Of a stretch of DNA of 64,000 nucleotides, positions 8,647 through 18,400 are shown piece by piece; positions within the stretch are counted from its first letter, which is position 1, and every line of letters starts with the position of its first letter. The DNA is from Bacteroides congonensis. Its GTDB lineage: Bacteria > Bacteroidota > Bacteroidia > Bacteroidales > Bacteroidaceae. The stretch covers positions 186,001 through 250,000 of the forward strand of contig NZ_FQXY01000011.1 of assembly GCF_900130125.1 (NCBI RefSeq), written 5' to 3'. Below the pieces are notes generated by a model that saw only the letters and a list, made by a program, of their open reading frames with translations, did no database searches and was not told the origin of the DNA. Made by a program: the position numbers and the translations under genes.

Positions 8647-8660
8647 CGTGTTATTCTCAA
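8630..8660 (-). promoter_or_regulatory. Promoter of the 4HBT thioesterase
   Basis: On the minus strand TTG (8658-8660), 20 bp, then TATTTTTG (8630-8637). This fits the Bacteroides -33/-7 pattern, about 22 bp upstream of the thioesterase start. It overlaps the divergent plus-strand promoter at 8617-8646. Confidence 0.5.
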
Positions 8661-8677
8661 CAGAAATTAATCAAGAA

Positions 8678-9241
8678 ATGATAGAAGATATTAAAAAAGC
8701 CTGTCAGGTGATGAATAAAGGAGGAGTGATTCTCTATCCCACCGATACCGTTTGGGGTATAGGCTGCGACGCGACTAACGAAGAGGCGGTACGCCGTGTA
8801 TACGAGATTAAGAAACGTGCTGACAGTAAGGCTATGCTGGTACTGGTAGATACTTCTGTGAAGGTGGATTTTTATGTACAAGATGTGCCGGATGTGGCAT
8901 GGGACTTGATTGAAGTTGCCGACAAGCCGTTGACGATTATATATTCCGGTGCACGCAATCTGGCTTCGAATCTGTTGGCTGAAGACGGAAGTGTGGGCAT
9001 ACGTGTTACCAACGAGGAATTCTCAAGACGCCTTTGCCAGCAATTCCGCAAGGCGATTGTCTCTACATCGGCGAATGTCAGCGGACAACCCGGTGCTGCG
9101 AACTTCAGCGAAATCAGTGATGAAATAAAATCGGCAGTAGACTATATCGTCAGCTTCCGTCAGGATGACAGGAGTCGGCCGAAACCCTCAAGTATTATTA
9201 AGTTGGATAAAGGTGGAGTGATTAAGATAATTCGCGAGTAA
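8678..9241 (+). CDS. tsaC: L-threonylcarbamoyladenylate synthase (YrdC/Sua5 family)
   Basis: A 187-residue YrdC-domain protein that forms threonylcarbamoyl-AMP from threonine, bicarbonate and ATP for the t6A37 modification of ANN-decoding tRNAs. Visible motifs are YPTDTVWGIGCDA near the N-terminus, IKKR, SVGIRV and VSTSANVSGQPG. I chose ATG 8678 because it follows a good promoter and gives the usual single-domain length; upstream in-frame codons have no family similarity. The stop at 9239-9241 directly abuts the ATG of the ClC gene. Confidence 0.85.
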   Translation: MIEDIKKACQVMNKGGVILYPTDTVWGIGCDATNEEAVRRVYEIKKRADSKAMLVLVDTSVKVDFYVQDVPDVAWDLIEVADKPLTIIYSGARNLASNLLAEDGSVGIRVTNEEFSRRLCQQFRKAIVSTSANVSGQPGAANFSEISDEIKSAVDYIVSFRQDDRSRPKPSSIIKLDKGGVIKIIRE

Positions 9242-11035
9242 ATGAAAGAGGAAAAACAGAGTTTATTACAGCGTTGCATCAAATGGCGGGAAGCCAATAT
9301 AAAGGAGAAACAATTCATCCTGATATTGAGTTTCCTGGTCGGAATCTTCACAGCGTTTGCCGCTTTGATATTGAAGTTCTTCATCCATCAGATACAAAAT
9401 TTCTTAACGGACAACTTCAATGCGACGGAAGCTAATTACCTGTATTTGGTATATCCGGTAGTCGGAATCTTTTTGGCAGGCTGGTTTGTACGCAATATTG
9501 TCAAAGACGACATCAGTCATGGAGTGACTAAAATTCTATATGCCATTTCCCGCAGGCAGGGACGCATCAAACGACATAATATCTGGTCGTCTACCATTGC
9601 CAGTGCGATAACCATCGGTTTCGGTGGTTCGGTCGGAGCGGAGGCGCCTATCGTTTTGACAGGTTCGGCCATCGGTTCCAATCTGGGAAGTGTATTCAAG
9701 ATGGAACACCGCACGTTGATGCTGCTCGTTGGCTGTGGAGCGGCGGGCGCTATTGCCGGTATCTTTAAAGCGCCAATCGCCGGACTGGTATTTACATTGG
9801 AAGTACTGATGATTGACTTGACCATGTCTTCTCTGCTTCCTCTGCTGATTTCAGCAGTGACAGCAGCTACCGTTTCCTACATAACTACCGGTACGGAAGC
9901 TATGTTTAAATTCCATCTCGACCAGGCATTCGAGCTGGAACGTATTCCTTACGTTATTTTGCTGGGTATCTTTTGCGGACTGATTTCTCTTTACTTTACG
10001 CGTGCTATGAATTCGGTCGAAGGAGTTTTCGGTAAACTCAACAATCCCTACAAGAAACTGGCTTTCGGTGGTGTGATGTTAAGTGTACTGATTTTCCTTT
10101 TCCCCCCTCTCTACGGTGAAGGGTACGACACGATTAATCTTCTGCTGAATGGTACATCTGCCGCAGAATGGGATACGGTGATGAACAACTCTATGTTCTA
10201 TGGCTATGGTAATCTGCTGTTGGTTTATTTGATGTTGATTATCCTGTTAAAGGTTTTTGCATCCAGTGCAACGAACGGTGGTGGTGGTTGTGGCGGTATC
10301 TTTGCTCCTTCACTTTATTTGGGCTGTATTGCAGGATTCGTATTTTCGAACTTTAGTAATAGCTTTGATTTCTCCGCCTATCTGCCCGAGAAGAATTTTG
10401 CTTTGATGGGAATGGCAGGGGTCATGAGCGGCGTTATGCATGCTCCGTTAACGGGAGTATTCCTGATTGCCGAACTGACCGGTGGCTACGACTTGTTCCT
10501 TCCATTGATGATTGTATCTGTAAGCTCTTACCTGACGATAATAGCGTTCGAACCTCACAGTATCTATTCCATGCGTCTGGCAAAGAGGGGACAACTGCTT
10601 ACGCATCATAAGGACAAAGCTGTACTGACATTGATGAAAATGGAGAATGTGGTGGAAAAGGATTTTGTTGTCGTGCATCCCGAAATGGATTTAGGCGAAT
10701 TAGTAAAAGCAATCGCTGCTTCTCACCGTAATGTATTTCCGGTGACTGATAAGAAAACGGGTGAACTGTTGGGGATTGTCCTGCTCGATGACATCCGTAA
10801 CATCATGTTCCGTCAAGAACTTTATCATCGTTTCACTGTTAGTAAATTAATGACATCTGCTCCGGCCAAGATATTCAACACGGACGGAATGGAACAGGTG
10901 ATGCAGACGTTTGATGACACCAAAGCCTGGAATCTCCCGGTCGTTGACGAGGAAGGACGTTACGAAGGCTTTGTCTCTAAATCGAAGATATTTAACTCAT
11001 ACCGGCAAGTACTGGTACATTTTTCAGAAGACTAG
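9242..11035 (+). CDS. ClC-family chloride channel/antiporter with CBS pair
   Basis: A 597-residue inner-membrane protein. Residues about 30-430 form the ClC core of many hydrophobic helices, with the selectivity segments GGSVGAEAP (the gating Glu is kept) and GGCGGIFAPS. Residues about 455-590 form two CBS domains, which in this family bind adenine nucleotides and modulate gating. The Glu in GLVFTLEV matches the internal proton Glu of antiporter-type ClCs, so H+/Cl- exchange is plausible. Immediately follows the tsaC-like gene with no gap, so probably co-transcribed. Confidence 0.85.
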   Translation: MKEEKQSLLQRCIKWREANIKEKQFILILSFLVGIFTAFAALILKFFIHQIQNFLTDNFNATEANYLYLVYPVVGIFLAGWFVRNIVKDDISHGVTKILYAISRRQGRIKRHNIWSSTIASAITIGFGGSVGAEAPIVLTGSAIGSNLGSVFKMEHRTLMLLVGCGAAGAIAGIFKAPIAGLVFTLEVLMIDLTMSSLLPLLISAVTAATVSYITTGTEAMFKFHLDQAFELERIPYVILLGIFCGLISLYFTRAMNSVEGVFGKLNNPYKKLAFGGVMLSVLIFLFPPLYGEGYDTINLLLNGTSAAEWDTVMNNSMFYGYGNLLLVYLMLIILLKVFASSATNGGGGCGGIFAPSLYLGCIAGFVFSNFSNSFDFSAYLPEKNFALMGMAGVMSGVMHAPLTGVFLIAELTGGYDLFLPLMIVSVSSYLTIIAFEPHSIYSMRLAKRGQLLTHHKDKAVLTLMKMENVVEKDFVVVHPEMDLGELVKAIAASHRNVFPVTDKKTGELLGIVLLDDIRNIMFRQELYHRFTVSKLMTSAPAKIFNTDGMEQVMQTFDDTKAWNLPVVDEEGRYEGFVSKSKIFNSYRQVLVHFSED

Positions 11036-11085
11036 CCGGCAAGGTGCCGGAGCCAGGTTTCTATGCAGATAAAAGTAAGAAGATA

Positions 11086-12054
11086 ATGAAGAAAGAAGAT
11101 TTAAGAATAGTATATATGGGCACTCCCGATTTTGCGGTGGAGGCCCTGCGCCAGTTGGTAGAAGGCGGTTATAACGTTGTGGGCGTGATAACAATGCCCG
11201 ATAAGCCTGCCGGACGCGGACATAAGATTCAATATTCTCCCGTTAAACAATATGCGCTTGAACAGAATTTGCCGCTGCTTCAACCGGAAAAGCTGAAGGA
11301 TGAGGCTTTCGTGAAAGCATTGCGCGAATGGAGAGCGGATTTGCAGATTGTGGTTGCCTTCCGTATGTTGCCGGAAGTGGTATGGAATATGCCCCGGCTG
11401 GGCACATTCAATCTCCATGCATCTCTGCTTCCTCAATATCGTGGAGCTGCTCCCATCAACTGGGCAGTCATTAATGGTGACACGGAGACTGGTATCACTA
11501 CTTTCTTCCTGAAACATGAGATAGATACCGGAGAAGTCATCCAACAAGTCCGTGTGCCTATTGCGGATACAGATAATGTGGAAGTAGTGCATGATAAATT
11601 AATGGTGTTGGGCGGAAAATTGGTTGTTGAAACGGTAGATGCCATCTTGAATGGTGAGGTAAAACCGATTCCTCAAGAAGAAATGGCTGTTATCGGCGAA
11701 CTTCGCCCGGCTCCGAAGATATTCAAAGATACTTGCAGGATTGACTGGAACCAACCGGCAAAGAAGATATATGACTTTATTCGCGGACTATCACCTTATC
11801 CGGCTGCTTGGAGTGAATTAATCACTCCTGACGGAGAAACGGTAGTGGTGAAAGTCTTTGAAAGTGAAAAGATTAACGAATCGCATCAACTCTCTGTCGG
11901 GACTGTTGTGACGGATGGAAAGAAATATATGAAGGTAGCCGTACCAGATGGATTCCTGTCCATCCTTTCCTTGCAGTTTCCTGGCAAGAAACGTCTGAAA
12001 ACGGATGAATTACTTCGTGGATACCGCCTGTCAGATGGATGTCAGATGAAGTAA
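11086..12054 (+). CDS. fmt: Methionyl-tRNA formyltransferase
   Basis: A 322-residue enzyme that formylates initiator Met-tRNA using 10-formyl-THF. The N-terminal GART-like fold begins IVYMGTPDFAVEAL. The catalytic region is FNLHASLLPQYRGAAPI with the Asp in HEIDTGEV. The C-terminal tRNA-binding OB domain holds FIRGLSPYPAAW. ATG 11086 gives the normal family length; an in-frame codon at 11044 only adds unrelated residues. Lies 50 bp after the ClC gene in a same-strand run with rpe. Confidence 0.93.
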   Translation: MKKEDLRIVYMGTPDFAVEALRQLVEGGYNVVGVITMPDKPAGRGHKIQYSPVKQYALEQNLPLLQPEKLKDEAFVKALREWRADLQIVVAFRMLPEVVWNMPRLGTFNLHASLLPQYRGAAPINWAVINGDTETGITTFFLKHEIDTGEVIQQVRVPIADTDNVEVVHDKLMVLGGKLVVETVDAILNGEVKPIPQEEMAVIGELRPAPKIFKDTCRIDWNQPAKKIYDFIRGLSPYPAAWSELITPDGETVVVKVFESEKINESHQLSVGTVVTDGKKYMKVAVPDGFLSILSLQFPGKKRLKTDELLRGYRLSDGCQMK

Positions 12055-12119
12055 TCTGATAAATAGATAGCATGAACCGTCTCGATTTCGAGATAAATTG
12101 AACCTAAAATAGATGAATT

Positions 12120-12770
12120 ATGAAACCGATTATCGCTCCTTCCATTCTTTCTGCCGATTTCGGATATTTGGCAAAAGATATTGAAATGGTAAACCGCAGT
12201 GAAGCGGAGTGGGTACATATTGATATTATGGACGGGGTATTTGTCCCCAATATATCATTTGGCTTTCCGGTATTGAAATACGTGGCAAAGTTAAGCAAGA
12301 AGCCATTGGATGTGCATTTGATGATTGTTAGTCCGGAGAAATTTATCCCTGAGGTGAAAGCGTTGGGAGCTCATACGATGAATGTACATTATGAAGCCTG
12401 TCCGCATTTGCATCGGGTGATTCAGCAAATCAAGGAAGCAGGGATGCAACCTGCCGTAACAATCAATCCGGCAACTCCGGTTGCTTTGCTTCAAGATATA
12501 ATCCGGGATGTATATATGGTACTTGTCATGAGCGTGAATCCGGGATTTGGCGGACAGAAATTCATAGAGTATTCAGTAGAGAAAGTTCGTGAACTGCGTG
12601 CTTTGATTGAACGTACGGGCTCGAAAGCTTTGATTGAAGTGGACGGTGGCGTGAATCTGGAAACTGGTGCCCGCCTGGTTGAGGCAGGAGCCGATGCGTT
12701 AGTGGCCGGTAATGCCGTTTTTGGAGCTCCGGATCCTGAAGCTATGATTCGTCAGCTCCATGATTTGTAA
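12120..12770 (+). CDS. rpe: Ribulose-phosphate 3-epimerase
   Basis: A 216-residue TIM barrel that interconverts ribulose-5-P and xylulose-5-P in the pentose phosphate pathway. Metal and catalytic motifs are visible: SILSADFG, HIDIMDGVFVPN, DVHLM, SVNPGFGGQ and EVDGGVN. Full length with the expected start. Between fmt and the comEC-like gene on the same strand. Confidence 0.95.
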   Translation: MKPIIAPSILSADFGYLAKDIEMVNRSEAEWVHIDIMDGVFVPNISFGFPVLKYVAKLSKKPLDVHLMIVSPEKFIPEVKALGAHTMNVHYEACPHLHRVIQQIKEAGMQPAVTINPATPVALLQDIIRDVYMVLVMSVNPGFGGQKFIEYSVEKVRELRALIERTGSKALIEVDGGVNLETGARLVEAGADALVAGNAVFGAPDPEAMIRQLHDL

Positions 12771-12874
12771 TTCATAGAACTTTAGTATATCCTATATAAT
12801 ACACTATTCTTCCTTAGAAGGAGAGGAGTTTCATGCATACAAACACATATAGACGACCTAATTAATATTAATGA

Positions 12875-15028
12875 GTGAATAACTTTATTCATAAATATAC
12901 TTATATGCGCTTGGTTATCCCCTGGATAGCAGGCGCTTTTTGTGGAGAGCGCTTTTTCAGTTGTTCGACAGAGCTTATTTGGGGGATTCTAGCCTTTGGC
13001 TTTTTGTTCGCCCTGTCGTTTATCCTTTATTTCCTGGAACGTTATTCGCTGAGATGGTGTTTTGGAGTTGTTATTGCAGCCCTCTGCTTTACAGGTGGAT
13101 GGCTTGGGATAACCTGTCAATTCCAACAAACAATTTATACTTTTCCACAAGGAGAAGTTGTCTATCGGGTTTTAATAACAGATACACCCCAAGCAAAAGA
13201 ACGTACTTACCTCTGCCGGACACTTTTGAAAGAACATTGTGATTCTGTCGGTATCCATCCGATAGACAGGAACGCGATTCTTTATCTGAAACGGGATTCG
13301 GTAGCTGCACAACTAAAAACTGGTGATGAACTGTTAGTTTCAGCCCGTATATCTCCGCCTACAAATAATAAGAACTTTGATGAATTTGATTATGCCCGCT
13401 ATTTGATGAGGAAAGGAATCTGTGGGACAGGCTATGTTGCATCCGGAAAATGGTCTATCTTATCTTCAGGCGGACATTCCCTGTATTTATCTTTGCCACC
13501 AGACGCAACGGACAATCATTATCTAAAAACGAGTATGCTTTATCTTAGAAATATAGCCAACTCTTATCGGGAAAAGATAATCTCTCTTTATCGTGAACTC
13601 GGATTTAATGGTGACGAACTGGCTATACTTTCCGCATTGACCATAGGTGACAAAACAGAACTTAGTGAATCTATTCGTGAGAGCTATTCGGTGGCAGGCG
13701 CAAGTCATATCCTTGCTCTGTCCGGTCTGCATATCGGACTTTTATATGCCTTACTTTTCTTTGTTTTGCAACCTGTTGCCAAAAGAGGGAATACGGGTAG
13801 ATATCTACGTTCCCTTTTTCTCATCATCTTATTATGGACTTTTGCCTTCTTTACAGGATTCTCGCCATCGGTAGTCCGTTCGGTTGCCATGTTTTCTATT
13901 CTGGCTCTTGCAGATATGTTTGGCCGTCAGTCTTTTTCTTTGAATACCCTGGCAGCTACCGCATGGCTTATGTTGCTTTGTAATCCGGCATGGTTGTTTG
14001 ATGTGGGTTTTCAACTCTCTTTTGTAGCGGTCACCTCTATTTTACTCATTCAACAACCTATCTACCATTTGTTTACAATAAAAGGCAGAATAGGAAAATA
14101 CGTTTGGGGATTGATGAGTGTGTCCATCGCCGCGCAATTAGGTACTGCTCCACTGGTTATATTTTACTTCTCCCGATTCTCCACACATTTTCTGCTGACT
14201 AATTTGGTCGTTATTCCATTGGTTACCATTATCCTATATGTTGTTGTATTCATGCTGTTGCTCACTCCAATTTCGTGGATTCAAACCTATGTGGCAGAAG
14301 GAGTTAAAAAACTATTGGAAATCCTGAATCTTTTTGTTCGATGGGTAGAGCTACTTCCTTATTCATCTATAGACGGAATTTGGCTGTATCAGTTGGAAGT
14401 TCTCGGCATCTACGTCTCTTTGTTTCTGTTATTTTGTTATTACATGAACCGGAGATATAAAAACCTGATAACTTGTCTTTCTTTTATTCTTCTATTGGCT
14501 GTTTGTCATGTGGCGATGTCGTGGATAGACCGCCCGCAATCCAGTCTGGTCTTTTATAATGTGCGTGGTTGTCCGGCAGTTCATTGTATCGGAAGCGACG
14601 GGCATTCCTGGATAAACTATGCCGATACACTTCCGGATAAGCAACTCCTGAAGCGGGCGGCAACCAACTATTGGAACCACCATCATCTTCTACCTCCGAA
14701 AGAAATAACTACCGATTATAAGACTGCCACATTCTCCCGCCGGCAACAAATACTATCTTGGCAAGGATGCCGTATATGTATGGTGACCGACAATCGCTGG
14801 AGGAACAATTCGACAGTTTCTGTGTTATATACTATTGATTATCTTTACTTATGCAAAGGTTATGACGGACATTTGGAAGAACTGACCAGACTCTTTGTTC
14901 CCGGCTGTATCATATTGGATGCCTCTCTTTCAGAATACCGCAAAAACCGTCTTGAAGATGAATGCAAACAATCCGGTTTGCGTTTTATCTCTTTATCCGA
15001 AGAAGGTTCTGTTTGCTTTTTGCTCTAA
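12875..15028 (+). CDS. ComEC/Rec2-family membrane protein without nuclease domain
   Basis: A 717-residue polytopic membrane protein. It has N-terminal hydrophobic helices, an OB-like periplasmic part (about 60-200) and a competence domain with the signature SHILALSGLHIGLLYA (about 270-285), then many helices to about 545. After that only a short divergent tail (about 555-717) replaces the metallo-beta-lactamase domain of classical ComEC; the HxHxDH motif is absent. Role in DNA uptake across the inner membrane is inferred from the family. The start is a GTG at 12875; an ATG at 12905 would remove ten residues. Confidence 0.8.
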   Translation: MNNFIHKYTYMRLVIPWIAGAFCGERFFSCSTELIWGILAFGFLFALSFILYFLERYSLRWCFGVVIAALCFTGGWLGITCQFQQTIYTFPQGEVVYRVLITDTPQAKERTYLCRTLLKEHCDSVGIHPIDRNAILYLKRDSVAAQLKTGDELLVSARISPPTNNKNFDEFDYARYLMRKGICGTGYVASGKWSILSSGGHSLYLSLPPDATDNHYLKTSMLYLRNIANSYREKIISLYRELGFNGDELAILSALTIGDKTELSESIRESYSVAGASHILALSGLHIGLLYALLFFVLQPVAKRGNTGRYLRSLFLIILLWTFAFFTGFSPSVVRSVAMFSILALADMFGRQSFSLNTLAATAWLMLLCNPAWLFDVGFQLSFVAVTSILLIQQPIYHLFTIKGRIGKYVWGLMSVSIAAQLGTAPLVIFYFSRFSTHFLLTNLVVIPLVTIILYVVVFMLLLTPISWIQTYVAEGVKKLLEILNLFVRWVELLPYSSIDGIWLYQLEVLGIYVSLFLLFCYYMNRRYKNLITCLSFILLLAVCHVAMSWIDRPQSSLVFYNVRGCPAVHCIGSDGHSWINYADTLPDKQLLKRAATNYWNHHHLLPPKEITTDYKTATFSRRQQILSWQGCRICMVTDNRWRNNSTVSVLYTIDYLYLCKGYDGHLEELTRLFVPGCIILDASLSEYRKNRLEDECKQSGLRFISLSEEGSVCFLL

Positions 15029-15052
15029 GTACAAAGATTTATCGTACATTTG
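15020..15052 (+). promoter_or_regulatory. Candidate nrnA promoter
   Basis: TTG at 15020-15022, 22 bp, TACATTTG at 15045-15052, 22 bp before the nrnA start. The -7 box is a perfect TAnnTTTG; the spacing is slightly long. It overlaps the end of the comEC-like gene. Confidence 0.4.
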
Positions 15053-15074
15053 CACCCTGATAAAGTAAAAGAAT

Positions 15075-16112
15075 ATGTTGACGAAAGTAATAGAACAAGC
15101 CAAAATAGACCATTTTACCAAATGGTTCGAGCGAGCTGACAAAATAGTAATCGTATCTCATGTATCTCCTGACGGTGATGCCATCGGTTCCTCACTGGGA
15201 TTATATCACTTCCTTGATTCACAGGAAAAAACAGTAAACGTAATCGTGCCTAACGCTTTCCCCGATTTCCTCAAATGGATGCCGGGCAGTAAGGACATTC
15301 TTTTGTATGACCGTTACAAGGAGTTTGCGGACAAGTTGATTGCTGAAGCAGATGTAATCTGCTGCCTGGACTTCAACGCATTGAAACGTATTGACGATAT
15401 GGCGGATGCCGTAGCGGCTTCTCCTGCCCGCAAGATAATGATTGACCACCATTTGTATCCCGAAGAATTTTGTAGGATAACGATGTCTTACCCCAAGATA
15501 TCTTCCACTTCCGAACTTATATTCCGTCTGATTTGCCGGATGGGTTACTTTGGTGATATATCTAAGGAAGGTGCCGAATGCATCTATACAGGTATGATGA
15601 CAGATACCGGTGGCTTTACCTACAACTCGAACAATCGTGAGATTTATTACATCATAAGCGAACTCCTTTCCAAAGGAATTGATAAAGATGAAATCTACCG
15701 CAAAGTGTACAATACCTATTCCGAGAGCCGTTTGCGACTGATGGGATATGTATTGTCTAACATGACGGTTTACTCGGACTATAACGCCGCGTTGATAACG
15801 CTGACAAAAGCCGAGCAAAGCAAATTCAACTACATAAAAGGAGATAGCGAAGGCTTTGTCAACATCCCTCTTACCATCAAGAACGTATGTTTCTCCTGTT
15901 TTCTGCGGGAAGATACTGAGAAGCCGATGATTAAGATTTCGTTTCGTTCGGTGGGAACTTTCCCGTGTAATCAGTTGGCCGCCGAATTTTTTAACGGCGG
16001 CGGACATCTGAACGCATCCGGAGGTGAATTTTTCGGAACAATGGAAGAGGCCAAAGCAGTCTTCGAAAAAGCGCTTGAGAAATATAAACCACTACTAACA
16101 GCCAAAAGCTAA
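15075..16112 (+). CDS. nrnA: Bifunctional oligoribonuclease/PAP phosphatase (NrnA-like, DHH family)
   Basis: A 345-residue DHH-DHHA1 phosphoesterase that degrades short RNA oligonucleotides and can dephosphorylate pAp. Metal ligands are seen in SHVSPDGDAIGSS, CLDFNALKRID and MIDHHLYPE; the DHHA1 substrate motif GGGHLNASGG is near 315. Bacteroides lacks a classical Orn, so this is the likely nanoRNase. Symbol by family; cellular role inferred. Confidence 0.88.
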   Translation: MLTKVIEQAKIDHFTKWFERADKIVIVSHVSPDGDAIGSSLGLYHFLDSQEKTVNVIVPNAFPDFLKWMPGSKDILLYDRYKEFADKLIAEADVICCLDFNALKRIDDMADAVAASPARKIMIDHHLYPEEFCRITMSYPKISSTSELIFRLICRMGYFGDISKEGAECIYTGMMTDTGGFTYNSNNREIYYIISELLSKGIDKDEIYRKVYNTYSESRLRLMGYVLSNMTVYSDYNAALITLTKAEQSKFNYIKGDSEGFVNIPLTIKNVCFSCFLREDTEKPMIKISFRSVGTFPCNQLAAEFFNGGGHLNASGGEFFGTMEEAKAVFEKALEKYKPLLTAKS

Positions 16113-16196
16113 AAATGGAAGGTTAAAAGTGAATACGGAAAGGTTAAAAGATACGAACTTTCAACTATCTCCTTACAACTTTTAATGATTTTGCGA

Positions 16197-16204
16197 TACA
16201 TTTG
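16197..16204 (+). promoter_or_regulatory. Candidate -7 box of the DUF4827-like gene
   Basis: TACATTTG, a perfect TAnnTTTG, 26 bp before the ATG at 16231. A -33 element at the normal distance is not clear. Confidence 0.35.
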
Positions 16205-16230
16205 CGGAATATAGCTATAAACAACAGATA

Positions 16231-16902
16231 ATGAAGAAACTTTTATTTTTATTTCTCTCTTTGTTAACCGCCGGAAGTTTGTTCCAGGCATGCGACAACT
16301 CAAAGACATATGCAGAAATGCTGGAAGACGAGAAAAATGCAGTGGAGAGGTTCATCAAGGATAGTGCGATTCATGTGATTTCTGTAGAAGATTTCGAGCG
16401 GAATGATACCGTGACGAAAGCGAAAGCGAACGGAGATGCATATGATGAATTCGTTTTTTTCTCCAGTGAAGGAATATATATGCAGATAATAGACCGCGGA
16501 GATTACGATGCAGATAATAAGAATGCGTATAAATTTGAAGATCGTGACATCATCTGTACCAAGTATAAGGAGATAAATGTCGATACCCGCGAGCTTGCAT
16601 CTTTTAATATTCCTACGGAAGAATATATGGATGCGGGACAATTATATGCTAATCCTGCTGTGTTTGTTTATGTGAAAAAAGAGACTTATTCAGCCGGTAC
16701 ATTCATCGAGATGGACTATGTATGGGCGTCTTATTACGGCAGTACCGCCGTACCGCAAGGGTGGCTTTTATCATTACCTTATTTGCGTGACAACGCTCAT
16801 GTGCGTCTGATTGTTCCTTCAAAGATGGGACACCAGTCCGCGCAGCAATACGTAACTCCTTACTTCTATGACATCACCGAGTTCCGTAAAGCACGAAGCT
16901 AA
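16231..16902 (+). CDS. DUF4827-like lipoprotein
   Basis: A 223-residue predicted lipoprotein. The signal peptide ends in the lipobox LFQAC at about 17-21. The remainder resembles the Bacteroidetes family DUF4827, as I recall it next to glmM; the mature part has alternating charged strands and may be FKBP-like, but no catalytic residues can be named. It lies 38 bp upstream of glmM on the same strand. Function unknown. Confidence 0.7.
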   Translation: MKKLLFLFLSLLTAGSLFQACDNSKTYAEMLEDEKNAVERFIKDSAIHVISVEDFERNDTVTKAKANGDAYDEFVFFSSEGIYMQIIDRGDYDADNKNAYKFEDRDIICTKYKEINVDTRELASFNIPTEEYMDAGQLYANPAVFVYVKKETYSAGTFIEMDYVWASYYGSTAVPQGWLLSLPYLRDNAHVRLIVPSKMGHQSAQQYVTPYFYDITEFRKARS

Positions 16903-16940
16903 GACACTAACATTTAAATAAATCTTTTAGTAAAAGACCT

Positions 16941-18332
16941 ATGACTCTAATCAAATCTATCTCTGGCATCCGCGGAACAATCGGCGGAGGCGCGGGTGAA
17001 GGACTGAATCCGCTTGACATTGTTAAATTTACCTCAGCTTATGCTACTTTGATTCGCAAGACTTGCAAAGTGCAGAGTAACAAAATTGTTGTGGGACGTG
17101 ATGCCCGCATCTCAGGTGAAATGGTAAAAAACGTAGTTGTTGGCACCCTGATGGGAATGGGCTGGGATGTGGTAGACATCGACCTGGCTTCTACTCCGAC
17201 TACGGAACTGGCTGTAACGATGGAAGGCGCTTGTGGCGGTATCATCCTGACAGCTTCACACAACCCGAAACAGTGGAATGCACTGAAATTACTGAATGAA
17301 CATGGTGAGTTCCTCAATGCAGCCGAAGGTAACGAAGTACTTCGTATCGCCGAAGCCGAAGAATTCGACTATGCCGATGTAGACCACTTAGGCTCTTATC
17401 GCAAAGACCTGACCTACAATCAGAAACATATCGACAGCGTATTGGCTCTTGACCTGGTAGACGTTGAAGCTATCAAAAAAGCTAATTTCCGTGTAGCTAT
17501 CGACTGTGTCAATTCAGTAGGTGGCATCATCCTTCCCGAACTCTTGGAACGCCTGGGTGTGAAACACGTAGAAAAACTCTACTGTGAACCTACCGGAAAC
17601 TTCCAACACAACCCGGAACCCCTTGAAAAGAATCTTGGCGACATCATGAACTTGATGAAAGGTGGAAAGGCTGATGTAGCATTTGTAGTAGACCCCGACG
17701 TTGACCGCCTGGCAATGATTTGCGAAAACGGTGTAATGTACGGTGAAGAATATACACTGGTTACTGTTGCCGACTATGTACTGAAACATACTCCGGGCAA
17801 CACGGTATCCAACTTGAGCTCTACCCGTGCCCTGCGTGACGTAACCCGCAAATACGGTATGGAATACAATGCTTCTGCCGTAGGCGAAGTAAACGTAGTG
17901 ACGAAGATGAAGGCAACCAATGCCGTTATCGGTGGTGAAGGAAACGGTGGAGTAATCTATCCTGCCAGCCACTACGGACGTGACGCTTTGGTAGGTATTG
18001 CCTTATTCCTTAGCCACTTGGCTCACGAAGGGAAGAAAGTCAGCGAACTCCGCGCTACTTACCCGCCTTACTTCATCGCTAAGAACCGTGTAGACCTGAC
18101 TCCGGAAATTGACGTAGACGCTATCCTTGCTAAGGTGAAGGAAATCTATAAAGACGAAGAAATCAACGACATCGACGGTGTGAAGATTGATTTTGCTGAT
18201 AAATGGGTGCACTTGCGCAAGAGTAATACGGAACCGATTATCCGTGTATATAGCGAAGCATCCACAATGGAAGCTGCCGAAGAAATCGGGCAGAAGATTA
18301 TGGATGTGATTAATGAACTGGCGAAGAAATAA
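16941..18332 (+). CDS. glmM: Phosphoglucosamine mutase (alpha-D-phosphohexomutase)
   Basis: A 463-residue phosphohexomutase. The phosphoserine is S106 in LTASHNPKQWN, the metal site is DPDVDRL, the sugar-specificity loop is GEGNGG and the phosphate-binding loop is KSNTEPIIRVYSE. Conversion of glucosamine-6-P to glucosamine-1-P for peptidoglycan and LPS precursors is the family role in Bacteroides, though phosphomannomutase activity cannot be excluded. Followed by a strong terminator. Confidence 0.85.
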   Translation: MTLIKSISGIRGTIGGGAGEGLNPLDIVKFTSAYATLIRKTCKVQSNKIVVGRDARISGEMVKNVVVGTLMGMGWDVVDIDLASTPTTELAVTMEGACGGIILTASHNPKQWNALKLLNEHGEFLNAAEGNEVLRIAEAEEFDYADVDHLGSYRKDLTYNQKHIDSVLALDLVDVEAIKKANFRVAIDCVNSVGGIILPELLERLGVKHVEKLYCEPTGNFQHNPEPLEKNLGDIMNLMKGGKADVAFVVDPDVDRLAMICENGVMYGEEYTLVTVADYVLKHTPGNTVSNLSSTRALRDVTRKYGMEYNASAVGEVNVVTKMKATNAVIGGEGNGGVIYPASHYGRDALVGIALFLSHLAHEGKKVSELRATYPPYFIAKNRVDLTPEIDVDAILAKVKEIYKDEEINDIDGVKIDFADKWVHLRKSNTEPIIRVYSEASTMEAAEEIGQKIMDVINELAKK

Positions 18333-18358
18333 CAGTCTCATTTATATCGAAATAAGAG

Positions 18359-18400
18359 AAAGGAGAGCTTGACAACCAGGCTCTCCTTTCTTTTATTTTT
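18359..18400 (+). terminator. Rho-independent terminator of glmM
   Basis: AAAGGAGAGC (18359-18368), 11-nt loop, GCTCTCCTTT (18380-18389), followed by a T-rich tail. Perfect 10-bp stem 27 bp after the glmM stop. Confidence 0.85.

Noticed and set aside
8528..8677. N-terminal extension of the tsaC-like protein
   Set aside because: It would cover the thioesterase start and both promoters, and has no family similarity.
12771..12874. Noncoding RNA between rpe and the comEC-like gene
   Set aside because: No convincing promoter, stem or terminator in 104 bp.
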